The position numbers were made by a program, and so were the translations under genes. From Dugong dugon (Eukaryota; Chordata; Mammalia; Sirenia; Dugongidae), in NCBI GenBank assembly GCA_030035585.1, contig CM057461.1, forward strand, positions 907,001-971,000: a stretch of 64,000 bases of DNA. The letters run 5' to 3'. Positions 53,850 to 64,000 of the stretch are shown one piece after another. Under the pieces are notes generated by a model. That model did not search any database and had not been told where the DNA came from. It was given only the letters and a program-made list of their open reading frames with translations. How positions within the stretch are numbered: position 1 is the stretch's first letter; each line of letters starts with the position of its first letter.

Positions 53850-54045
53850 TTCTTTTTTATTTTATTTTATTTTATTTTATTGTGGTGAAATATGTACAAC
53901 GAAACATGCACCACCTCGACATTCCTACATTTACAATTCAGTGACATCGATTATATTCTTCAAGTTGGCAACCATTCTTGCTATCTGTGTCCAAATCACC
54001 CCACCATCATTAACGTAAACTCACTGCCCCCAAGCAAACTCCATC
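53850..54045 (-). mobile_element. L1 3'UTR fragment with TTTTA tail
   Basis: Five TTTTA units are followed by TTGTGGTGAAATATGTACAACGAAACATGC and CAATTCAGTGACATCGATTATATTC. This pattern is also present at 22362-22440. Confidence 0.8.
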
Positions 54046-54789
54046 TGGGGGCTTCTCAAGGGCTGGCCAAGCTCTGCTTCTGATCCTGGGGTTCGATCCA
54101 TCATCACACAAACGGCATATGCTCTGCACACACCTTCAGTGGTACCACATTTCATGATGAAATAGTGAAAAATTGGAACAAGCCAAGGGTGCCTGTCTTT
54201 GCCCCGCCCTCAGTGAGTTGTTTTTGCCACGAATCTTTCTAGAAGAGAAGCAGATGCTGATGCTGACGGGGAGAAGCCACCTCTCCCCATGGGGCTGTTC
54301 ATGGGGCGGGCGGGAGCGTCTGACAAGTGTGCGCTTTTGGAAGGAGGAGACTTGAGACTTTGCCACTGTGCCTGGCGGCCCCTGCATCACTGCAAGCTTG
54401 GAATCCTGAAAAAACTGCCCATTTCTCAAGCTCCTCACTCAACAGAGCATTTCTTGGAGAAAATGGCAGGGTCTGGGGAGAAGCCAGCGCTATTTGCCTC
54501 AGGGAACATCATTTTTACAGTTGTATCAGGAACTAGAGCCCAGTTAGGCAAGTTGCCAAGATTCTGAGGGCTGTCCTCCAGCGAGGCGACTCTTCCGTGC
54601 TAGGCGGGGTCTGGCTGAGTCAGCCACCCTTCATGAAAGGTTTCTCCCACGCCTTCTCCAGCAAAGTGAGTCCTGGGGACAGTTGGTCACAGGAGCCGGG
54701 CGGCCATGCCCAGTGCTGGCAGTCCTTGCCGGCTCGCTGGTTCCATCTGGTTCTAAGCTTGAGCATGTCTGGTTCTAAGCTTGGTGGTC
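54046..54789. other. Unique noncoding DNA
   Basis: No gene recognised. 54120-54180 may belong to an old L1. Confidence 0.45.
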
Positions 54790-55200
54790 CTTGTTTCGTA
54801 TGGGGTATTTGGGGTGTGTCTTGGGGCTGTGGTAACAAAAACACCACAAATGGGGGCTCTACAGAACAGAACTTCCTTTCTCGTTGTTCAGGAGGCTGGG
54901 AGTCGGAAGCAGGGCGGTGGGTCAGGGGGAGGTCCTTCTAGGTCTCTTTCAGCTGCAAGCAGCTGCTGGCAATCCCGGTGCCCTGGGCTTGCAGGTGCAG
55001 CTTCACACGTGTGTCTGCGTCCATGCTGCTCTTTTGTAGGGCACTTCTCAGCAGGGATTAGGGTCAGGACCCACCCTGCTCTGGTAGGACCTCATTCATG
55101 TAACAAAAACACACTTTCAAAAGGGGTCGCACCCACAGGTACAGGGGTTAGTTAGGACTTGAACACGTATTTCAGGGGACACAATTCAATGGTAACAGGG
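54790..55200 (-). mobile_element. MLT1-type LTR, minus strand
   Basis: TTGGGGCTGTGGTAACAAAAACACCACAAATGGGGGC, GGAGGCTGGGAGTCGGAAG, GGACCCACCCTGCTCTGGTAGGACC, CACTTTCAAAAGGGGTCGCACCCACAGGTACAGGGG, then CAGGGGACACAATTCAATGGTAACAGG is the antisense MLT1 order. Confidence 0.85.
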
Positions 55201-55529
55201 TGAAAACTTATTGTCTCCATGCCTCTGTGTCTGCTGGCTGAGGGTCCTTCAGCAATGGAGACCCCCCACTGGGCTCCCTTCACCAGCTGAGAGGCCTTGG
55301 GCAGGGACTGCCTCACTTGTCTGTGAGGGGAGGGGGCCGGGCGGCCCACAAGTGTCCTCGAGTGATCAGGCTGCGGAGGCATCTGGGATGGTTTCTACAG
55401 TGTTTTGCTTTGTTTTTGTGATTGCTCAGCTAATGTCCATCAAAGATGCCCGTTAACCCAGAGACCTGGACTTCTTCAGGGCCTGGGGGGACTTGGGTCC
55501 CCGGGGCCCCTTGGCAATGGGTCCTGCTG

Positions 55530-55840
55530 GCCCGCCGGCTCCAGCCGCTTCTGTTAATACCAACAAAAGACAGCAAACCCATTGCTTCCTCCCCTAAAAC
55601 CTGTAAAGTCTGTTTCTCTGTCGAGTTTTCAGTTAATCCAGCCATCCCGTTCTCATTAGAAGACACCAGCTCATCCTCATTAAATGCAAAACCAACTTTC
55701 CACCAGCAAAGAGGCCTGGGTGCAGAGGGTAAGGACCGAATCTTCCTCATTTCATAGACGTGTGTCTCCTATCCTGGGTCAACGCGTTGATAATGCAAAG
55801 CACTGTTTGAGACTATTTATACGGCTAATTTGGTGAGTGA
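55530..55840. promoter_or_regulatory. Candidate conserved noncoding element 6
   Basis: Repeat-free with GCTTCTGTTAATACCAACAAAAGACAGC, TTTTCAGTTAATCCAGCC, CTCATTAGAAG, CCTCATTAAATGC, TTTATACGGCTAATTTGG. Several TAAT cores and one TTAATCC (OTX-like) occur in about 300 bp. Confidence 0.5.
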
Positions 55841-56224
55841 GGAAGGGGCCACCCCAGGCACACGCCCCCTCCCCACCCATCTGTGGGTGTCCGGGGGGGA
55901 CCGGACCCAGTCCAACAGCAGGAGCAGTGACTGTTTCAGCTGGAACTCTGGGGAGGGCAGGCTCAGGGATACGGGGGTCGGCAAGAAGATTGCCAAGTGA
56001 GAAGGGCCCTCGCTGGCCCTGGCCGTGTGGGCTCCTGACCCCAGTGCCAAGTGGTATTGAGCTGCCCTCGCTTTCCCGGGGGAAAGGGCACTGGCTGTGA
56101 AGGGACTCAGCTCAGCGTGAACCAGAACCTCACTTCACTGTGGTGGTCTTCAGAGCAGCCCTCTGGGGTGGGACTGGGTGTAGCCGGCTGGAAGTTAAAC
56201 TCACAGCCCCCAGAGAGTGGACTA

Positions 56225-56380
56225 CGCTGGAGAAGGGAATGCAGCTGCTGGTGGGGTGCACTGGGGGGCCATGGTCTGATCTGTGGGTGGGATGCACAGG
56301 GGGAGGTGGTCTGAGCTGTGGGTGGGGTGCATGGGGGTGGGGGGAGGTTGTCTGAGCTGTGGGCGGGGTTTGCTTGGGTC
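56225..56380. repeat. About 45-bp minisatellite
   Basis: Four imperfect copies of GGTGGTCTGAGCTGTGGGTGGGGTGCAYGGGGG, spaced by 40-50 bp. Confidence 0.85.
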
Positions 56381-56734
56381 TCAGCCGAGCAGATGACACG
56401 GGATGGGGGTGAGGTGGCTCCCCCATCTTTGTTACCTCACTATCCCCTTACCTCATAGATGACCATTTTGGATTGGGGAGGTTACAGGGGAGACCCCAGC
56501 ACAGGAGAAGACAGGGGCATCCAAGCCACATCTCTCAGGGACGTCTGGCCCGGCTCAGCCCCAAGAGGGAGATAGCACAGAGGAGGCACGTTCTCTGCCT
56601 TCTGAGAGCACCCCAAAGTTGGAGGAGAGACACATGAGGGTGGTGGGTCAAGGCCTGACCAATGGCAGAATGTGCCAGAAGGGAGGCCGAGACGTACCAG
56701 GACGGGGAGAGGGCAAAGAGAGGAGAGGGCCCCG

Positions 56735-57030
56735 AGGACAGGCTCGGGGAGGTTGGCACACCTGGGTTGGGGGGGTAGTTAGCACACCTGGACTGGGGAG
56801 GTTGTCGCACTTGGATTGAGCAGGTTGGCACATCTGGGCTGGGGAGGTTGGCACACCTAGACTTGGGAGGGAAGTTAGCACACCTGGACTGAGGAGGTTG
56901 GCACACTTGGGCTGGGGAGGCTGTCACACCTGGGCTGGGGAGGTCGGCACACCTAGACTGGGGGAGGGAGTTAGCACACCTGGACTGGGGAGGTTGGTAC
57001 ATCTGGGCTGGGGAGGTTGGCACCTGGACG
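56735..57030. repeat. 24-26 bp minisatellite
   Basis: About 11 copies of GGGGAGGTTGGCACACCTGGGCT with variants (GTTAGCACACCTGGACT, GTCGCACTTGGATT). Open frames rich in Pro/Ser/Cys or Trp/Gly/His derive from it. Confidence 0.93.
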
Positions 57031-57639
57031 GCCCCCTCATCTTTGCAGGGGAGCAAGCTGGCCTCAGGGGGTGCGTTCACAGCAGGACCCCAAGGCTCAG
57101 CCCACCCCAGCCTGTCCCTGCCCTCCCCCACCCCCGCCACGCTGCCCCAGGGATGGAGGTGAACGATTGCGTGGGGAGCTCTGAGTCACGGACAGAGGTG
57201 GGGCAGCTCCAGCCCCTCTTTGGCTGAGAAGGAGCTAAGTTTGTAGTGGGGAGGTGGCTGCAGGCCCTTCCGCCAGGGCTGAGGAGGTACCTGAGCTGTC
57301 CCCAAACATATGGCTCTCCCTGCTGGCCCTGGCCGCCCAAATCGCGGGGCGTGTGGCCTGATCTTGGATGGGGACAGCCACTGCTTCAAATACGAGTGGA
57401 ATTCCAAGCTAAAAATACCTGGACCAGGAGCAGCGGGGAGGCGGGTGTGAGGCAGCAGCTAGAATAAAGTCTTCTCTCTGCCTCTGAGGTTGGGTGAGGG
57501 GCCTGTTGCCCCAGGCTCTGCAGGGCCCGGGGAGGGGGGAGTGGGGGGCGGGGGTCCCCAGTACAGCCCAGACCAGGAGAGATCTGAATTCCAGATGCAA
57601 ATGCAGTGTGATCTGGTGGGGTGGGGTTGGGGCCCAGGG

Positions 57640-57955
57640 CAGGGGCAGCGGTAGCCTAGGGAGGGGTAGTGAAGTCCTGGGGAAGGGAAGTGGGGGCCTG
57701 AAGGAGGAGCAGCGGGGGCCTAAGGGAGGGCAGTGGGGGCCTAGGGGAGGGCAGTGGGGGCCTGGGGTTGGGTAGCGGGAGCCTAGGGGAGGGCAGTGAG
57801 GGCCTGAGGGAGGGCAGTGGGGGCCAGGGGAGGGTAGCAGGGGCCTAGGGGAGGGCAGTGGGGGCCTGAGGGAGGGCAGTGGGGGCCAGAGGAGGGGCAG
57901 CAGGGGCCTAGGGGAGGGCAGCGGGGGCCTGGGGGAGGGCAGTGGGGGCCTGGGA
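57640..57955. repeat. 20-21 bp G-rich minisatellite
   Basis: About 15 copies of GGGAGGGCAGTGGGGGCCTRGG. Each unit has several runs of three or more Gs, giving strong G-quadruplex potential on the plus strand. Confidence 0.94.
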
Positions 57956-58790
57956 GAGAGGAGGTCACGGGCAGCCTGGCTGCTCTGGTCCAGTTCTGGT
58001 GCTCACTAGCGTGCGGGCTCGAGGCCTGCGTGCCTGCCATCTGCAGAGGGGTCCCCAGCGGCCTGCCCGGGCACTGCCTTTCAGGCTCACGGTGGTCCCT
58101 GGGCTGTCTGCTCTGAGCCTTGCTTCCTTGTGCCCTGGGAGCCCCCAGCTGCATCAGGAATGTTCCGGGGAGCCGGAGGGCCCCTCCACTCGGTGGCAGC
58201 CTGGCCCTCTGTGGGTGACAGATGGAGATGCTGTCCTGGAGAATCTGTTGCCTTCCTCGGACGCACAGTGTGTGCCCTCCTGACGAGGTAGGGGACGTCC
58301 CAGCTGTCCCTGCCATGAGGACAGTCAGGCCCTTCCTTCTGGGGCCAATGATGCAAGAGCCTCGGGTGATGCCAGCTTCAGATCCTGCTTTTTGTGCTTG
58401 GGGCCACTGTGGACAGGCCCCCTCGCCACCCTCTGCTACCTTCCCCTGTGGGTGCAAGCCTGTGGCTTTGTGTGTGTGGTGGGAACTTATCTGATTCCAC
58501 ACTGTGTTCCTGCAGCACCGAGCTGCTGCGTCACAGGCACTGCAGAGGTCAGAGGCCATGTCTCCCTCACGCGGGGGGTGGAGGGGCAGTGTGTGTGTGA
58601 AAGAGCTCCTTGCGGTGGACTCACCCCGGCAGGTGCAGGGATGGGCCGTCCTGTCCCTTCCACTTGCCTTGGCATCCACGGACTCACATGATCCTACATG
58701 CCTGGGGACAGAGGCGCTATAGGCTGAGCTCAGTGTGACACCTTCTGGAACTACAGTCAGCCTGCCCGGAACCCAGGCCCCTCCCGCTGA
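57956..58790. other. Unique noncoding DNA
   Basis: No gene or repeat recognised. The 343-codon minus-strand frame spanning this region and the G-rich minisatellite is a composition artefact. Confidence 0.5.
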
Positions 58791-58794
58791 AGTC

Positions 58795-59392
58795 TTAGCT
58801 GTGCCGGAAGCCACCCCAGTCGTTCATCCACGGCCCACAGCAGAGCCACCATATGACCCAGCAAGTCCACTCCCAGCTGTCACCCAAGAGAAGTGAAAAC
58901 CCATCACAGAGAGACTTCCACACAGTGTTCTCTGCAGCACTGTTCCCAAGAGCCAAAGGGGAAACAACGCCAGGTCCCTCAGCAGATGCATACAGAAACA
59001 AATGTGGTCCACGCACACAATGGAGCACTATTCAGCCATAGAAAGGAAAGAAGCTCTGACACCCGCTGGGACACAGATGTCCCTGGAGAACGCGCTGAGT
59101 GAAAGAAGCCAGAAGACCACATAGAGCTTGGTTCCACCGACCTGCCACGTCCAGAACAGGCAAATCCAGAGACAGGACGTGGTCAGCGGTTCCCAGGGAC
59201 TGGGGGAAGGAGGAAAGGGGAGTGACCACTTGTGGGTATGGGGTTCCTTTTAGGGAAGAGAATCATGTTCTAAAACTAGATTGTGGTGATGGCTGTGTGC
59301 CCTGTGAATATACTAAAAATAGTAAGTTATGTCCTTTGGGGATGAGTGAAGTGTATGGTGTGTGAACTGTATTGCAATAAACCTTAAAAAAA
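58795..59392 (+). mobile_element. L1 3' end (ORF2 end and 3'UTR)
   Basis: GTTCATCCACGGCCCACAGCAGAGCCACCATATGACCCAGCAAGTCC, ATGGAGCACTATTCAGCCATAGAAAGGAAAGAAG, GTTCCCAGGGACTGGGGG, GAATCATGTTCTAAAACTAGATTGTGGTGATGGC and GTGTGAACTGTATTGCAATAAACC, then an A-run. This is the sense-strand L1M 3' end ending in its poly(A) at about 59392. Confidence 0.93.
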
Positions 59393-59492
59393 CAGACCCA
59401 GACTGACAATGGAGTGAGAGAGACACGGGGAGACACAGAGAGACAGAAAGAGACAGGGGAACAGAGAGAGAAGCAGACAGACAGACAGATGG
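59393..59492. repeat. GAGACA-rich simple repeat
   Basis: AGAGACACGGGGAGACACAGAGAGACAGAAAGAGACAGGGG follows directly after the L1 poly(A), a common site for simple-repeat growth. Confidence 0.88.
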
Positions 59493-60214
59493 AGGAGGGC
59501 TGGAGTGGGAGGGACTCTGGGTGAAAGCCCCACCAGGCCCATCTGATGCGGGCCCCAGCCGGCTGGCCTGAACTTCCAGCTCTGACCCTGCTGGTGGGTG
59601 TGGACCCCTGAGCTGGACTTGTGGCAGCCTTGGACCTGGGGCCCAGCTCTGCCCCCATGACTGGCCCGGGGTCCTGTGGGCCCAGCTTCCCCCTCCTTTG
59701 AAGGCCATCTCAGACTGACTATGGGCCCTGGACCACAGCTCAGGGTGGCTACTCTGGTCTCCCCAAGGCACCCTTTGTCCCATGGCAAAGGTCCCTGTCT
59801 TGACAAGGGGACAATGGGCCTGCAGGGGCGGCTCCACTCAGCTGCTCTGAACATGACGTGGGGCCGAAGAAAGGAGGGGCTGTGCCCAGCCGGACATCCC
59901 TGCCTCCTCAAGACCAGGAGAGACTGAAGCCAGCACCTCCGCTCACCAAGCATGCGCAGGCAACACTTCCCACGTGTCCAGCTGACAGGGGCACCCGCCT
60001 GCGCACTTGTCAGTTAGCTTCACTTATGGCAGAGCTGGTGATGGAGAGAAGGCTGGACTACAAACTGGGCCCCATAGTCATTCTCTCCCAAGTCACCGTG
60101 CTACATTTCACTCTGTTATATAAACACCAAAACAGCTCTCGTTCCATTGTGTAAATGAGGCCTCCCTGCCTGCTGTCTCTAAATATGCAGGTGAACACAC
60201 AGTTCATCCTCTAC
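59493..60214. other. Unique noncoding DNA
   Basis: No gene recognised. 60030-60170 is AT-richer and could be an additional noncoding element. Confidence 0.45.
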
Positions 60215-60790
60215 AAACAACACATGCACACAGATACACATGCAGATGTACACTCACACACACGTATCATGCATGCACACATGCACACACAAACCATGCG
60301 TGCCCCATGCATACACATACAGATGTACACCAACACACATCATGCATGCCCACGTGCACACACATACAGATGTACACTCACACACACATCATGCATGCCC
60401 ACATGCACACCATACAGATGTGCACCCACACATGCACGCACATCACACACACACACACGCATGTATGTATACACTTACGCAATGCATATACACACAAGCA
60501 CATGCAGATGCACTCCCTGTACATTCATGCACAACACACATGCACACATGCACACTGCATCACATATGCATGCAATGTACATACAGACATGTGTACATGT
60601 GTGCACACACGAATTTGCAAGATGTACACTCACACATGTATGTACAACATACACATACACATGCACACGCACATCTCTACAATACACACACTACACATAT
60701 ACGCTCACATATGTGTATGCACACACATGTACATCACACAGTATATACAATGCATCCACATGTGCACGCACCACACACACATACGTACAT
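60215..60790. repeat. CA/ACATGCACAC complex microsatellite
   Basis: Imperfect ACACATGCAYACACATACAGATGTACACYCACACAC units, about 60-70 bp higher-order period in the first half. His/Thr-rich frames are artefacts. Confidence 0.93.
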
Positions 60791-60793
60791 CAC

Positions 60794-61359
60794 TGTCTTA
60801 GTTATCTAGCCCTGCTATAACAGAAATACCAAAAGTGGATGGCTTTAACAAATAGAAATTTATTCTCTACAGTTTAGGAGGCTAGAAGTTCAAATTCAGG
60901 GCACCAGCTCCAGGGGAAGGCTTTCTCTCTCTCTCGGCTCTAGGGGAAGGTCTTTGTCATCAATCGTCCCCTGGGTCTAGGAGTTTCTCAGCACAGGGAC
61001 CCAAGGTCCAAAGGATAGGCTCCACTCCTGGCTCTTCTTTCTTGGTGGTAGTCAGGTCTCTCTGCTCGCTTCTCTCTCCTTTTATCTCTTGTAAGATAAA
61101 AGGTGATACAGGCCACACACCAGGAAAACTTTCCTTACATAGGATCAGGGCTGTGACCTGAGTAAGGGTGTTGCATCACACCCTAATCCTCTTTAACAAA
61201 ACCCAATCTTGCCTCATTAACCACAGGCAGAGATCAGGATTTACAACACATAGGACAATGCCATCAGATCACAAAATGGAGGACAACCATACAATACAGC
61301 AAATCATGGCCTAGCCAAGTTGGCACATGTTTTTGGGGAACACAATTCAATCCACGACA
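60794..61359 (-). mobile_element. Complete MaLR-like solo LTR, 566 bp
   Basis: Read on the minus strand it starts TGTCGTGGATTGAATTGTGTTCCCC and ends GGGCTAGATAACTAAGACA, so it has the TG...CA termini of an intact LTR. The middle includes GGGTTTTGTTAAAGAGG and CTTTTATCTTACAAGAGATAAAAGG. It resembles the interrupted LTR at 1211-1712. No internal region or coding sequence is present. Confidence 0.82.
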
Positions 61360-61429
61360 GTCGTGCACACACACCCACGCTGTATATCGCACATGCTGCC
61401 TTTGGCTTTCAGAGGTGTGAGAACCAGCC

Positions 61430-61640
61430 AGGCCCCATCCTTAAGCATAATTAGTGTCTGAGTGAGAGTCACGGTCAAAATAAAGTCAAACAAATGCCAC
61501 GCGGGCAGCGCAGAAGTCCCCAACAAGCTCCCTAGCACCTCGGCTTGGCTGCAGCTCCATGTCCTGCTTGTGTTGATGAACAGCCAGAAGCCGTTAGTGC
61601 TGAGTACTGAGAGTGCGTCTCCCCACACAGATCAGGCTCC
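61430..61640. promoter_or_regulatory. Candidate conserved noncoding element 7
   Basis: Repeat-free; AAGCATAATTAGTGTCTGAGTG and GTCAAAATAAAGTCAAACAAATGCC are followed by a GC-richer half. TAATTAG is a homeodomain core. Confidence 0.42.
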
Positions 61641-62134
61641 CCACAGTGATACCGTCTTGCAAGGATTCCTGTGGAGGGCCAGGAGGCCCGTTGTGGCTGT
61701 GTGAGAACCGTGGCACAAACACCAGGACTCCATGTGGACTCTGGGGCAGGTGGAATCGTTAAGGGGCTGCTTTCATTGTCTGGGCCTCAGGGAGTGGGAG
61801 TGCATTTCGGGGGTGTAATCTCACTGGGCCCATGGCGGCTTGAGGGGCGCTGGTCAGCACTAGACAGAGAGGCTGTGGAACGCCCCCCTACCCCAAACCC
61901 CACCTCATGTGATAAGCCCGCACCACCATCGGCGTCCCTTAATGCAAAAAGCACCAACAGTGTCATCACCTGAGGTCTGCCGGCCTGCAGGTATGTTTTA
62001 GGAACGACAAATCCATCACAGCAGCCTTTTCCCTAAACAATAGCCGCCCCTCTCCCTGCCCGGGTAGCACTGAGGCCCCGGCCATTAGTCAACCCCCTGA
62101 AGTCCAAGTGGCAGAGCCCTCTCTCTGGGGTTTT
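61641..62134. other. Unique noncoding DNA
   Basis: No gene or repeat recognised. Confidence 0.45.
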
Positions 62135-62322
62135 TTCTGTGTGCATGCACATACGTGCATGATGTGTGCATGTGTGCACACATGCATGGTGCTCCCATGC
62201 ATGTGTCCATGCGTGTGTGGGGCGTGTGCACACATACACACACGGTGCGTGCCCTGTGTGCAGGTATGTGCTGCATGGTGTGTGTGCATGTGCAAATGTG
62301 TGAGTGCATGTGTTCACTTTTT
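62135..62322. repeat. TG/CATG microsatellite
   Basis: GTGTGCATGCACATACGTGCATGATGTGTGC type repeat; Cys/Met/His-rich frames are artefacts. Confidence 0.92.
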
Positions 62323-63389
62323 TCCTGCTGGAGGACCTCATGAAAGAGACAAAAAGCCTCCTGCAGCCTGGCAGGCAGACCCCGCCCACAAGTAAGAGCA
62401 GCAGCTCACACTGCAGATCCCTCGAGAGGGAGGGAGCCCAGCCCCACCCCCAGCCCGACACCCTGGCCCTGCAGATGAGGGCTCCCCCAGGTTCTGTTTG
62501 TGAAGAAGGTGGGAGGGAATACTCCTGTCCCCCCAGGCCACCTTGTGGCTGTCACCAGATCTGACCCCCCCAAGCCTACCTGCTGGAATCCAGATGTTCC
62601 CCAGCTGCAGGCATTGGTGCAAACTCTACCTTTGCCTCCTGACACAAAGGCCTTGTTGTGACTGTTGTGGGGGCCAGAGGAGGTGACGGCCAAAGTCAGT
62701 CCAACACACTGTCCCCAAGCTGCCAGGTGGGGTCTGTGCTGGCAGGAGAGGACCCGCTGGTCTCTGTCCATTTCATGTTGTACACTGCCCTTTATCAGGG
62801 CCCCACCCGGGCACCGGACTGGGGCGTGGGGGGCTTGTCCTCCTGCCCCTTGTCTATGTGTCCACTGCCTGGTCCTGCACCAGCTGCAGAGAAGACCCAC
62901 CCTTCCTACGATGCCCCACACCCATCTTCTCACAATGTCATGAGGGACGGGGTGGGGTTCATGCCGCACCCTGAATGAGGTGCCTTTCAGGCTCCAGAGA
63001 GGCCCACGGTCTGGTGGCAGGCAAGGCCCAGCATGGAGGCCACTCTCTATGTCAGGGGAGGGTCTGCATCTCCGCCGTGATTTGGGGTTGGTGGGCGGCC
63101 AGGCCTCCAGGCAACTCTTGCCTCCAAAGGGGCCCAGGTTGGGAGCCCAGCAGTGGCTGGCTCAGCTCTGCCGGGCAGGTGGCCCCATGGCCACACCCTG
63201 AGATGGAGGCTCCTGCCCGCTCTCCAGAAAAGTCTCCACAGAGGCCTTTCAGGGTGCCTGGTGCTGACGTGGTCATGGGCCTAACCCCTGGGAGCTCCTG
63301 TCTCCAGGGGCGTGGCCCGCCTGGTGTGCTGTTTGGGGGCAGAGGCTCGAGGCCTGTTAGCCACAGCACTACGATGTTTCCACGCTGCA
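62323..63389. other. Unique noncoding DNA
   Basis: No gene or repeat recognised. Confidence 0.5.
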
Positions 63390-63645
63390 GAAGCGACTGT
63401 TTCTTGCAAAAGGCCCAGAGAAAAGCAGAGCTGCTAATGAGGTTAGTTAAAGGGCGACCTCGTTTCGTTAGCTCCGGCGGTTAGGCGGCCAGGGAGGAGC
63501 AATAGAGAAGATTGCTTTTTCTAATTACTCTGTTAATTGATATAAAACAAAAAGGAGGCAGATTAGTTGCACGCAATTAGCAAATTAATTTTCGGCAATT
63601 ACAGACTCAGTAATGGAGCGTCTTTGAGGTGGCTGTCGGGCTCTG
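63390..63645. promoter_or_regulatory. Candidate conserved noncoding element 8 (dense homeodomain cores)
   Basis: A compact, repeat-free block with seven or more TAAT/ATTA cores: GCTAATGAGG (63434), TCTAATTACTC (63530), GTTAATTGATATAAAAC (63542), GATTAGTTG (63561), CAATTAGCAAATTAATTTTCGG (63575) and GGCAATTACAG (63594). It is embedded in GC-rich DNA. This is the strongest enhancer-like composition in the window, but conservation was not tested. Confidence 0.58.
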
Positions 63646-63694
63646 CGGCTTATTGATGGTTTTTCAGAGTGAGAGATTTATGGGGAGGGCACGA

Positions 63695-63802
63695 AAGTGA
63701 ATACACAGGCAGAGCGGGCAGGGCGGGCAGGGTGGGGACGGTGGGCAGGGCAGGCAGGGCAGGCAGGGCAGACAAGGCAGGCAGAGCGGGGAGGGCGAGG
63801 CG
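63695..63802. repeat. 10-bp minisatellite, GGGCAGGCAG
   Basis: About ten copies of GGGCAGGCAG/GGGCGGGCAG. The Pro/Ala/Leu-rich minus-strand frame there is an artefact. Confidence 0.93.
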
Positions 63803-63889
63803 CGCTCGGCTTTTCATGATGTCTGCAGAGAGCTGAGGGAAATGCAGACCTGGGAGAGCTTCCAAGCAGAGAAAGAACAGAAAGCAGTA

Positions 63890-64000
63890 GGTGATGGTGA
63901 GGAAATAGAGAGACTAGAACCCACATCATTGCTGGTGGGAATGTGAAATGCTGCAGTGGCTGTGGAAACTGGCAGCTTCTCAACAAGTTAGAGAATTACT
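63890..64000 (+). mobile_element. L1 ORF2 fragment running off the window
   Basis: CACATCATTGCTGGTGGGAATGTGAAATGCTGCAGTGGCTGTGGAAACTGGCAG...CTCAACAAGTTAGAGAATTAC is the familiar sense-strand L1 ORF2 3' segment. It is cut by the window end. Confidence 0.9.

Noticed and set aside
57783-58814. 343-codon minus-strand open frame
   Set aside because: Its C-terminal half is the G-rich minisatellite read in antisense, and the N-terminal half has no family resemblance.
1-64000. HAR1 (HAR1A/HAR1B) orthologue inside the window
   Set aside because: I looked for the AT-rich HAR1 core in both orientations in the AT-rich blocks and did not find it. In human it lies further from MIR124-3 than this window reaches, so it is expected beyond 64000.
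1-64000. CRISPR array, prokaryotic operon, phage or plasmid features
   Set aside because: Repeats are tandem without unique spacers. SINE, LINE and LTR content shows mammalian nuclear DNA.
1-64000. Telomeric TTAGGG arrays
   Set aside because: Despite the subtelomeric character, I saw no run of TTAGGG or CCCTAA.

Overview
This window is vertebrate nuclear DNA from an afrotherian mammal, most likely an elephant or another paenungulate. The clearest evidence is the repeat content: tRNA-headed AfroSINE copies, an RTE LINE whose 3' end they share, L1 pieces and MaLR-type LTRs. I find no convincing protein-coding gene. The long open frames fall in tandem repeats, CpG-rich DNA or decayed LINE ORFs.

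The one gene identified with high confidence is the microRNA gene MIR124-3, on the minus strand at 11491-11577. Both mature arms are intact, and the loop is the mir-124-3 type rather than mir-124-1 or -2. In human this gene lies at 20q13.33 between the HAR1A/HAR1B lncRNA region and YTHDF1 (recalled knowledge). The window therefore appears to run in reverse orientation to human chromosome 20: YTHDF1 is expected a few kb before position 1, and HAR1A/BHLHE23 beyond position 64000. The hairpin sits in a CpG island of about 2.8 kb (about 10310-13120). Close by are a near-consensus RE1/NRSE (REST) site, a perfect palindromic RFX X-box, a consensus-matching CTCF core and a full CRE.

Layout. 1-10.3 kb: SINEs, an interrupted LTR, an L1 3'UTR fragment and TG, GAT and other simple repeats in GC-rich unique DNA. 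10.3-19 kb: CpG islands around MIR124-3 and at about 14.8-15.3 and 16.1-16.65 kb, then two GC-rich minisatellites, one an array of GC boxes. 20.5-23.6 kb: an RTE element with perfect target-site duplications (TSDs) and a nested L1 with its own perfect TSDs. 24.5-25.1 kb: a polypyrimidine tract. 26.3-27.9 kb: a 5'-truncated L1. 29.6-29.9 kb: a promoter-like element with POU, CCAAT and paired X-box motifs. 30-35.4 kb: minisatellites, TG repeats, L1 pieces and a 1.3 kb CCAT/CCAC array. 36-64 kb: old LTRs, L1, RTE and SINE pieces and minisatellites, alternating with AT-rich, TAAT-rich unique blocks (38.4, 41.9, 46.1, 49.2, 50.6, 55.6, 61.5 and 63.4 kb). Those blocks look like conserved noncoding elements of a developmental or neural regulatory domain.

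Taken together, the window looks like the regulatory neighbourhood of a neuronal microRNA gene in GC-rich, minisatellite-dense DNA of subtelomeric character. Repeat family names and human synteny come from recall. Repeat boundaries are approximate except where TSDs are stated.
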